Positions 44,107-51,009 of a stretch of DNA of 64,000 nt are shown in pieces. The position numbers were made by a program, and so were the translations under genes. Source of the stretch: an uncultured Lachnospiraceae bacterium (lineage in GTDB: Bacteria; Bacillota; Clostridia; Lachnospirales; Lachnospiraceae). Position 1 is the first letter of the stretch. Each line of letters begins with the position of its first letter. The stretch lies in assembly GCA_910577785.1 (NCBI GenBank), contig CAJTNT010000004.1, positions 62,001-126,000 on the forward strand, written 5' to 3'. Under the pieces are notes generated by a model. That model worked only from the letters and a program-made list of their open reading frames with translations. It was not told the origin of the DNA and did not search any database.

Positions 44107-46503
44107 CTATTTTTCTGGTTCTACAAAATCTTCTTCCTTCCATTCTGTTATGCCATCTGTCTTACGATCCACCTCCTCATAATAATCATCAACAGCATCA
44201 TAGTCCTGAGAAATATCGGTAGTACCCAGCATAGCTTGCACTCCCTCCTTTGCCATTAAAGGATATTCAGAATTACTATCCAAATCTACCACTTTATAGC
44301 CTTCTCCTTCTGGTATCATTGAAACCCGGAACATATCTCCTTCACTACATAAATCCTTTGGATCCATGCCATAACTGCTGAGAAATATTACATATGTCAT
44401 TGCCTCTATCCCATCCTTAGTTTCAGATATATCATAAATAAAAACTTCTTCAAGCTTTATCTCTGCCATTCCATTGTAATGCACATTTGCCCTATATCTA
44501 TTCGAAATTAATTCCCTTCCAATAATATAGCCATTCGTGCTGGCAAAATCATCATGGCTGAAATCCTTCGTATCATCCATCAGCACTTGATAGAGGTCCA
44601 TAAAATAGCGTTCCAAACATTCCTGGAATACCTGCAGTTTCCCAAAATATGCATCTACTGCCGCATAATTGTCCGCACTATCCTGGCTATTCCCTTCTGC
44701 CAGGTGTGCCCTCACCCTGTCATATAATTCATCTGAACAAGAAAAGTCCAGAATCCGATATCCATCTTGCTCCTGTATGACAGAGACTTTATAAGTATTA
44801 TAATCCTCCTGGCTTTTCGCTTTCTTGGGGAGTCCATGATAAATACGATAATCATACAGAGCCTTAACAAAAACTATTGCCTCTATTTTGCCGTCTGTTT
44901 CTTCCTGGCTGTGAATCTCCACTTCCTGAAGCCTTACATTATCAATCCCCCCATACAGCACCTCTCCAAGATACCTCCGCATCTGCAGGCGCTTCCAGAG
45001 CATATAGCTGTCCGTGCTGGCAAAGTCCTTGCTGCTGAAATTCTTTGTATCATCTGACAGGACACTATAAATTTCTGCAAAATATTGTTCCAGTGACTCC
45101 TGCAGGTTCAGCGGCTTCTTATGCTCCTCTGTGGCCTCTGCTTCCTGCATATCCCCTGTTTCTTGCATCCCTTCTGCCTCCCCAGCTTCTCCATCTTTCC
45201 CTATCTCCTGCAGGCTTTCTGCTTCCCGCATATCTCCTTCTCCCTGCAGCTCTGTTCCCTGCGCCTCTTCTGTTCCCTGCTGCCCCTCTGCTATCTGGGC
45301 TTTTGCACTTTCTGCCTCTAAAAAACCTTCCTTGGCATTTGGGATTAATATAAGCGCCGCCGCTGCCACCAATACGCCTGCCATGCCCAATGCTGCCTTT
45401 GTCTTTAATTTATTCATCTTTAAATTCTTCATCCTTTCCATCACTCCCTTCTCCCCGAATGCACAGGGAAACTGCTCCCACTTCTCCTGGCTGACGGAAA
45501 AACGCAGCAAATCCAGGACATATGCCCTCACGCCTTCCGCATCCAGCCCGGCCACTGCCGCCTCGTCACAGGACATTTCCATGTCCCGCCGAAAATAGTA
45601 TATCCCCGCCCAGACTGCCGGATGGAACCAGTAGATTCCTAAGATAACCGTTGCCAGCAGGTTCAGCCATGGATCTCTCCGCCTCACATGGATCTGCTCA
45701 TGCCGCAGGATATGGGAAACGCCCTCTATGCCCAGACAGGACGGCAGGTATATCCTGCAAGGAACGCCTGGCAGGACAAAAGGCTGCAAGATGCCATCCG
45801 CAAAGTAGACCTGCCCCTCCCATCTTACGGATATCCGAAGCTTTCTCTTTAGCCGGATGTAAGAAACTACATTCCATCCTGCGAACACAACCATTCCCAC
45901 CATCCATAAAATGGCTGCTGCCTGCATCAGCGAAAATGGCATCGTCCCAACCGAAATAACTGGCATTTCTCCCAGTGAACCTGTAAGATTGGCATCCCCA
46001 GATAAGCCAGCGCCCCCGTTTCCCACAGACAAACTGCTTCTGCCTACTTCTCTGGCAAAACCGATACCAGCAATTCCCCCGGCGATTGTCCCATTCGCCA
46101 GTCCTGCCGCCTGAGCAATGGCATGGCTTCCGATCCGCGCCACATTATCCCAGACGCCCCCGCCGCCTATTCCTGCAGACATTGATATGCTCCCAGGCAT
46201 CCCTCCTGCTGCCCACTTCCCCACAACCAAACCGGCAAGCTCCGATGGGCTGCCAAGGACGCCCATAACTTGGGCAAACAGCCTTCCCCCTCCATTTTCC
46301 GCCAAGCTGCCAAGCATCCCCCAGACTCCAGCAAATGGAATAGGAATCAGCAGACGGACTGCTGGGATTGCCCACAGCAGATAGGAATATCTCTTTGGCA
46401 TCCTCCGCAGGGCGCACCTCAATAATAACACTGCAAGGATGACCCATGTACTGGCATACCCTAATTCTATGACTGTTTTAAAAATCCTCTCCAAAACTTC
46501 CAT
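44107..46503 (-). CDS. M56 (BlaR1/MecR1-like) receptor protease with tandem extracellular modules
   Basis: 798 residues. The N-terminal part has three membrane helices and the gluzincin site (HILRHEQIHVRRRDPWLN, HEQIH = HExxH; third ligand in MEMSCDEAA) of the BlaR1/MecR1 family. A large Gly/Ser/Ala-rich loop lies between helices two and three (about residues 70-190). After MERMKNLKMNKLKTKAALGMAG, the fourth helix, comes an acidic linker and then two copies of a ~130-residue module where BlaR1 has its penicillin-binding sensor. Known relatives sense a ligand outside, cleave themselves and inactivate BlaI. The ligand here is unknown; the sensor has no serine beta-lactamase motif that I can see. 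BlaI-type gene lies immediately upstream. Confidence 0.85.
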   Translation of the reverse strand: MEVLERIFKTVIELGYASTWVILAVLLLRCALRRMPKRYSYLLWAIPAVRLLIPIPFAGVWGMLGSLAENGGGRLFAQVMGVLGSPSELAGLVVGKWAAGGMPGSISMSAGIGGGGVWDNVARIGSHAIAQAAGLANGTIAGGIAGIGFAREVGRSSLSVGNGGAGLSGDANLTGSLGEMPVISVGTMPFSLMQAAAILWMVGMVVFAGWNVVSYIRLKRKLRISVRWEGQVYFADGILQPFVLPGVPCRIYLPSCLGIEGVSHILRHEQIHVRRRDPWLNLLATVILGIYWFHPAVWAGIYYFRRDMEMSCDEAAVAGLDAEGVRAYVLDLLRFSVSQEKWEQFPCAFGEKGVMERMKNLKMNKLKTKAALGMAGVLVAAAALILIPNAKEGFLEAESAKAQIAEGQQGTEEAQGTELQGEGDMREAESLQEIGKDGEAGEAEGMQETGDMQEAEATEEHKKPLNLQESLEQYFAEIYSVLSDDTKNFSSKDFASTDSYMLWKRLQMRRYLGEVLYGGIDNVRLQEVEIHSQEETDGKIEAIVFVKALYDYRIYHGLPKKAKSQEDYNTYKVSVIQEQDGYRILDFSCSDELYDRVRAHLAEGNSQDSADNYAAVDAYFGKLQVFQECLERYFMDLYQVLMDDTKDFSHDDFASTNGYIIGRELISNRYRANVHYNGMAEIKLEEVFIYDISETKDGIEAMTYVIFLSSYGMDPKDLCSEGDMFRVSMIPEGEGYKVVDLDSNSEYPLMAKEGVQAMLGTTDISQDYDAVDDYYEEVDRKTDGITEWKEEDFVEPEK

Positions 46504-46580
46504 CAGCGCTCACTCCTCCTTCCTCCTCCTGGAAAAATTTATCTGACTGGAACGGTATGATCCTCTCCATCCCCGTCCCC

Positions 46581-46940
46581 CTATTTCCCCAGGCTGTCAA
46601 TCAGATCCCGGATCTGCGCAATCTCCTTGTCCCCCAATGTCTCTTCCCTGGTAAATGCCGCCAAAAATCCTGGCAGGGATCCCTGAAACGTCTCTTCTAC
46701 AAACCGCTTGCTCTGCTTGGCCAAATACTGCTCCCTGCTTAACGCCGCAGAGACAATACCGCCCTCGCTTTTCAAAATCCCTTTATTGCACAGCTTTTTA
46801 ATAACGGTATAGGTGGTAGATTTCTTCCATTCCAGATGCTCCCCCGCCAGCTGTACCAATTCCCCGGACGGTATTGCGCCATGCTCCCATACCAGTTCTG
46901 CAAACTTCTCTTCAACCACGCCCATTTTATATATTTCCAT
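46581..46940 (-). CDS. BlaI/MecI-family repressor
   Basis: 119 residues: winged helix (FAELVWEHGAIPSGELVQL, STTYTVIKKLCNKGIL) with the following dimerisation tail (QYLAKQSKRFVEETF ... LIDSLGK). Such repressors dimerise on inverted repeats and are removed when the partner M56 protease is activated. AGGAGGG lies ahead of the ATG. It is first in the cassette, 77 bp before the receptor gene, and the promoter carries two dyads that fit as its operators. Confidence 0.93.
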   Translation of the reverse strand: MEIYKMGVVEEKFAELVWEHGAIPSGELVQLAGEHLEWKKSTTYTVIKKLCNKGILKSEGGIVSAALSREQYLAKQSKRFVEETFQGSLPGFLAAFTREETLGDKEIAQIRDLIDSLGK

Positions 46941-46973
46941 ATCGCCCTCCTTTTTGGCCTGCCCGAAGTAAGA

Positions 46974-47038
46974 ATGGGTCTATCTTCACTAGACCCATCT
47001 TTTTTATTAAGTCTACTATAAACAGACCATTTTGTCAA
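46974..47038 (-). promoter_or_regulatory. Promoter with two candidate BlaI operators
   Basis: Minus-strand TTGACA (47033-47038), 17-nt spacer, TAGACT (47010-47015). Dyad 1, GTCT-N9-AGAC at 47011-47027, covers the -10 box and spacer. Dyad 2 at 46974-46998, with arms ATGGGTCT/AGACCCAT and the same GTCT-N9-AGAC core, lies just past the expected start site. The shared core and the placement suit autorepression by the BlaI-like protein. Confidence 0.72.
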
Positions 47039-47061
47039 TCTTAAAATCAATTTACTGCGCG

Positions 47062-47085
47062 AAAAAAGCGCCCTCCGCAGGCGCT
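47062..47085 (-). terminator. Rho-independent terminator after a gene relic
   Basis: A 6-bp GC-rich stem AGCGCC/GGCGCT followed on the minus strand by TTTTTT. A minus-strand frame ending here (47050-47220) reads like protein (DLDKLSERYGNLFFNAY) but has no proper start and is stopped upstream; it may be the end of a lost gene. Confidence 0.65.
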
Positions 47086-47368
47086 AATTTTCACAATAGA
47101 TACCACATGTTCAATCGTCCGCCACAGTTCTTTTTTGTAAGCGTTAAAAAATAAGTTTCCATATCGTTCTGATAATTTATCCAGATCCTTTTTTATTTCC
47201 TGTTTTAGCGTTTTTAATTGATAAGTTCATCTTGCAATAATCAATGCGGCAATTTCCCATTATTTTGGAGCCTGCTATGATCCCACTATATTTATCAGCA
47301 TTAGCAATAAATTATAAAGGCCTATATTGTTAAAGTTATATGAATTTTATTAAAATCACATAAAGAAA
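47086..47368. other. AT-rich interval between the BlaI cassette and YefM/YoeB
   Basis: Apart from the possible gene end noted for the terminator at 47062, I see no gene or repeat. Confidence 0.4.
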
Positions 47369-47386
47369 AGCACCCCTATAGGTGCT
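47363..47386 (-). terminator. Terminator of the YefM/YoeB pair
   Basis: A 6-bp stem AGCACC/GGTGCT (47369-47374 with 47381-47386) followed on the minus strand by TTTTCTTT; the stem overlaps the toxin stop codon. Confidence 0.7.
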
Positions 47387-47648
47387 AATCTTCATAATGT
47401 CCTTTACATGATAGGATTCTTATATTCTGCTGCTCATCAATTTCGTAAACAAGTCTGTTTGCATCATCAATCCGCCTGGAATATCCTGATCCATGTTTCA
47501 ACCTTTCAGGCTTTCCAGTGCCTTGCATCGCCCCATTACGTTTTATATCATTCATTAAGGCGTTTATTTTTCTCAGTGTCTTTTTATCCTGTCTCTGCCA
47601 AAAAATGTAATCATCAAAAGCCTTGTCTGTAAAAGTTAGTTCATTCAT
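47385..47648 (-). CDS. yoeB: YoeB-family toxin
   Basis: 87 residues with the YoeB pattern: LTFTDKAFDDYIFWQRQDKKTLRKIN, GTGKPERLKHGSGYSRRID.ANRLVYE and the end CKGHYED holding the catalytic His and nearby Tyr. Ribosome-dependent mRNA endonuclease. It overlaps the antitoxin gene by 8 bp. About half its residues match the YoeB-like toxin at 38966, but that one pairs with a different antitoxin type. Confidence 0.94.
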   Translation of the reverse strand: MNELTFTDKAFDDYIFWQRQDKKTLRKINALMNDIKRNGAMQGTGKPERLKHGSGYSRRIDDANRLVYEIDEQQNIRILSCKGHYED

Positions 47649-47961
47649 AATTTTTCCCAGTTTTCTTCAGCCATTCTAATACTTTTGGCGTTGGCTTCCA
47701 ATCATCAGATTCCATTGCCTCCAATTCTTCTATGGTAAACGAAATTGTTTTCCCTTCTTCAAGTTGCCTTTTGCTTTCGTTTAGCATGGAAAGATACTCT
47801 GCGTTGCGCTTTGCCTTCAACATGTTATTGTACTCCTGTTCTGAAAGCATTACAATATTTTCGTTTTTCGGTCTGTATACGATTAGGGTTTCTCCCTGAA
47901 ATACTTTATCACAAAAATTTTTAAAATTGTCTTGCACATCCATGCTTCGGACTGCTATCAT
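47641..47961 (-). CDS. yefM: YefM/Phd-family antitoxin
   Basis: 106 residues. The N-terminal ~55 form the Phd/YefM fold (VRSMDVQDNFKNFCDKVFQGETLIV ... NIVMLSEQEYNNML); the tail with SFTIEELEAMESDD would wrap the YoeB toxin. It should bind its own promoter together with the toxin. Confidence 0.93.
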   Translation of the reverse strand: MIAVRSMDVQDNFKNFCDKVFQGETLIVYRPKNENIVMLSEQEYNNMLKAKRNAEYLSMLNESKRQLEEGKTISFTIEELEAMESDDWKPTPKVLEWLKKTGKNYE

Positions 47962-48008
47962 AAAATTACACCCCCCTTCCTATTATTCGTATAGTTTTCC
48001 GTACTTTA

Positions 48009-48037
48009 ATTGTATGAAGCTGTCTATATTTTGTCAA
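48009..48037 (-). promoter_or_regulatory. Promoter of yefM-yoeB
   Basis: Minus-strand TTGACA (48032-48037), 17-nt spacer, TACAAT (48009-48014). A GGAAGGGGGG ribosome-binding site follows. The rest of the interval up to the clpX stop at 48280 holds nothing I recognise. Confidence 0.78.
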
Positions 48038-48279
48038 TATGCTTTATCATAAACTTCCCCAAACTGCTGCAACAGCTGGGGGAGTACCCAGTTATAATTT
48101 CTTTCTGAATAATCACCTTTGCAGGCGGTTATCTTTATGTTATATTTTAAAGATTATTTATAAAATCTATCGTTTTTCCCTCATTCGTTTACAATCATCA
48201 AAATACTTTCTCTTGTTTTCAGATTTTATATTATGTTCTAAATCTTCATATTTTTCTAAAATTTTCAAATGCTCTCATC

Positions 48280-49977
48280 CTACCCCCGCATCTGGATCAG
48301 CGGCCCCCCTGTCTTCTCAATATAGGCCTCCGTAATCGTCACCATCCCGATATTGTCATCCTTGGGGATCTCATACATAATATCCAGCATAAATTCCTCA
48401 ATAATCGCACGCAGCGCCCTGGCGCCCACATCCTTTTCCTTCGCCCGCCTGGCGATGGCGCGGAGTGCGTTTTCCTCAAATTCCAGCTTAACCTCATCCA
48501 TCGCCAGCAGCTTCTGGTACTGCTTGACAATGGCGTTCTTCGGCTCTGTAAGGATCCGCACCAGCATATCCTCGCTTAGGGCGTCGAGCGCAAACACAAT
48601 CGGCAGGCGCCCCAGAAACTCCGGGATCATCCCATATTTGCGGATGTCCTCGACTTCTACATAGTGCATGATATTCTCTTCCTTGTCATATTTATCCTTG
48701 AGGTCGGCGTGGAAGCCGAGGGAAGATTTCTTGTTCAGGCGCTCCTTGATAATCCCTTCCAAATCAGGGAAGGCCCCGCCGCAGATAAAGAGGATATCCC
48801 TGGTATTGACCGTGGCCAACGGCACCATGGCGTTTTTGCTGTTCGCCCCCACCGGGACTTCAACCTCCGCGCCTTCCAGGAGCTTGAGCATCCCCTGCTG
48901 CACGCTTTCCCCGCTCACATCCCTCTGGTTCGTATTCCTCTTCTTGGCGATTTTATCAATCTCATCTATAAAAATAATGCCATGTTCCGCCCGCTCCACA
49001 TCATTGTCGGCGGCGGCCAGGAGCTTGGACACCACGCTCTCAATATCGTCCCCGATATAGCCGGCCTCCGTCAGCGAAGTGGCGTCCGCAATGGCCAGCG
49101 GCACGTCCAGCAGCTGAGCCAGGGTACGCACCAGATACGTTTTGCCGCTTCCGGTCGGCCCCACCATCAGCATATTGGATTTCTCAATCTCCACGCCATC
49201 CTGGCTGTCACAGGCCACACGTTTATAGTGGTTGTATACGGCCACCGCCATCACCTTCTTGGCATACTCCTGCCCCACCACATACTCATCCAGGCTGGCC
49301 TTGATCTTATGCGGTGCAGGGATGGACTTGATATCCAGCTTGGGCGCCGCTTTTTTCTCTTCCTTGGCCTTTTTCTTCTTCAGCTTCTGCCGCCTGGGCA
49401 GCGCATCCATATTCTGCAAATCGGACAGGTTAATCATGCTGATATTAGGCATATTGCCAAAGCTGCTCATATCCCCCATTGGGAACCCGATATGGTTCAT
49501 ACTGTCAAAGGTCTTCTGCATACAGTCGGAACAGATGCAGATCTTGCTGGCAACCTTAATCATTGCCCCAGCCTTGCTCTCCGGACGGTGGCAGATATAG
49601 CAGATATCCTCATATTCACTCTCCTCCGAGGCGTCGCCGCCCCCCTTCGTCCCCGCCGCGGAGGCCTTCGGGGAATCCTTGCCATTTCCTTTCCGCAATC
49701 CTAAGAATTCTATCAAATCTACGCCTTCCGATTCTGCTTCCTCCAGGAAATCCATGTCCTCCAAATCGGATCCCTCTATGGAATCCATGTCCTCTGAATC
49801 CGATTCCTCCCTGAGATCCATGCCCCCAGAATCTAATTCCTCTGTGGAATCCATATCCTCTGCTTCGGATTCCTCTGCAGAATCCACATCCGCCCCCAGC
49901 ATTGCCTTCCCTGGCTTTTCTTCCTTCGGAATCACTTCCCGGAAATCTGTATCATCAAATCTATGCTTGTCGCTCAT
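48280..49977 (-). CDS. clpX: ClpX-type ATPase with long acidic N-terminal extension
   Basis: 565 residues against about 420 for usual ClpX. The AAA+ core is complete: GPTGSGKTYLVRTLA (Walker A), IIFIDEIDKIAKKR (Walker B), GRLPIVFAL sensor region and the C-terminal DVGARALRAIIE. A ClpX-type zinc finger is present (CYIC near 126-129, CSDC near 149-152). Ahead of it are ~95 residues of Asp/Glu/Ser-rich repeats (SEDMDSIEGSDLEDMDFLEE), unlike the family. There is also a loop with methionines (GFPMGDMSSFGNMPNISM). The gene is not next to clpP or tig, so this may be a second, specialised ClpX. Unfolds substrates for ClpP or as a chaperone; the role of the acidic tail is unknown. Confidence 0.9.
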   Translation of the reverse strand: MSDKHRFDDTDFREVIPKEEKPGKAMLGADVDSAEESEAEDMDSTEELDSGGMDLREESDSEDMDSIEGSDLEDMDFLEEAESEGVDLIEFLGLRKGNGKDSPKASAAGTKGGGDASEESEYEDICYICHRPESKAGAMIKVASKICICSDCMQKTFDSMNHIGFPMGDMSSFGNMPNISMINLSDLQNMDALPRRQKLKKKKAKEEKKAAPKLDIKSIPAPHKIKASLDEYVVGQEYAKKVMAVAVYNHYKRVACDSQDGVEIEKSNMLMVGPTGSGKTYLVRTLAQLLDVPLAIADATSLTEAGYIGDDIESVVSKLLAAADNDVERAEHGIIFIDEIDKIAKKRNTNQRDVSGESVQQGMLKLLEGAEVEVPVGANSKNAMVPLATVNTRDILFICGGAFPDLEGIIKERLNKKSSLGFHADLKDKYDKEENIMHYVEVEDIRKYGMIPEFLGRLPIVFALDALSEDMLVRILTEPKNAIVKQYQKLLAMDEVKLEFEENALRAIARRAKEKDVGARALRAIIEEFMLDIMYEIPKDDNIGMVTITEAYIEKTGGPLIQMRG

Positions 49978-50023
49978 CCCTATCTCCTCTTCTTTTACAG
50001 TCTATCGTCATAACCTTTCCCCT

Positions 50024-50052
50024 ATTATAATGCAAAGCGCAGCAAAGCACAA
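50024..50052 (-). promoter_or_regulatory. Promoter of the clpX-type gene
   Basis: Minus-strand TTGTGC (50047-50052), 17-nt spacer, TATAAT (50024-50029), about 50 nt ahead of the start and just beyond the end of the glycosyltransferase gene. Confidence 0.72.
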
Positions 50053-50061
50053 CAATTGCCG

Positions 50062-51006
50062 CTATTTTACTTTTATAATCTCTTCTTGGTTCGTTTCCGA
50101 AATAATATAATGCGGGCGGTGTTTCGACTCCATATAGGTCTTGGCAATATACTGCCCCATTATGCCCAGGCAGAACAGCTGGACGCCGCCGATAAAAATC
50201 ATCACGCAGATGGTGGAGGCCCAGCCGTCCACCGGGTCGCCGAAGGCCACCTTGCGCACCACAATGAAAATCAGCATCAGGAAAGAAATAAAGGTCATAA
50301 AAATGCCGAACCAGGAGGCAATGCTCAGAGGAGCCTGGGAAAAATTGATAATCCCATCCACGGCGTATTTGAATAATTTCCAGAAATTCCACTTTGTCTC
50401 ACCAGCTACCCGCTCCACATTTTCATAGGACAGCCAGTACGTGCGGAAGCCAATCCAGCCGAAAATCCCCTTGGAAAAGCGGTTGTACTCCCCCATCTCT
50501 ACAATCGCGTCCACCATTTCCCGCCGCATCAGCCGGAAATCCCGGGAGCCGTCCACAATATCGGCATTGGAAATCTTATTAATCAGCTGATAAAATTTCC
50601 CCGCAAACCAGCTGCGGATCACAGGCTCGCCCTTGCGGGTGGTGCGGCGGGTGGCCACGCTGTCATACTCGCCAGAGGCCAAAAGTTCCATCATCTGAGG
50701 CAGCAGGGACGGCGGATCCTGCATATCCGCATCCATCACCGCCACATAATCCCCCTTCGCATTGCAGAACCCGGCGTACATCGCAGCCTCTTTGCCAAAA
50801 TTACGGGAAAAAGACAGGTATGTAACATGGGGATCCTGGGCGGCAAGACTCCGCAGGACGGCCAGCGTCTGGTCTTGGGAGCCATCGTTGATAAACAGCA
50901 TTTCATATTCGGCATCCATGCCCCGCAGGACTTCTGTGGCCTCCCGGTGGAAAATGGGGGCGGCAGCTTCTTCATTATAGCATGGGATAATCAATGATAG
51001 TTTCAT
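50062..51006 (-). CDS. Family 2 glycosyltransferase (GtrB/DPM1-like)
   Basis: 314 residues: a GT-A domain with LIIPCYNEE, FINDGSQDQTL and the metal motif MDADMQDPP, then two membrane helices near 230-290. This is the polyprenyl-phosphate glycosyltransferase type, which puts a sugar from a nucleotide donor on undecaprenyl phosphate at the inner face of the membrane. It begins 3 nt after the YfhO-type gene, so the two should act together in decorating the envelope. Confidence 0.92.
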   Translation of the reverse strand: MKLSLIIPCYNEEAAAPIFHREATEVLRGMDAEYEMLFINDGSQDQTLAVLRSLAAQDPHVTYLSFSRNFGKEAAMYAGFCNAKGDYVAVMDADMQDPPSLLPQMMELLASGEYDSVATRRTTRKGEPVIRSWFAGKFYQLINKISNADIVDGSRDFRLMRREMVDAIVEMGEYNRFSKGIFGWIGFRTYWLSYENVERVAGETKWNFWKLFKYAVDGIINFSQAPLSIASWFGIFMTFISFLMLIFIVVRKVAFGDPVDGWASTICVMIFIGGVQLFCLGIMGQYIAKTYMESKHRPHYIISETNQEEIIKVK

Positions 51007-51009
51007 AAT

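Noticed and set aside
45121..45598. Plus-strand frames opposite the M56 receptor linker
   Set aside because: They mirror the Glu/Ala-rich linker and have no independent start signals.
47050..47220. Small gene between the BlaI cassette and yoeB
   Set aside because: The frame reads protein-like but has an in-frame stop just upstream and no start codon with a ribosome-binding site; noted only as a possible relic.
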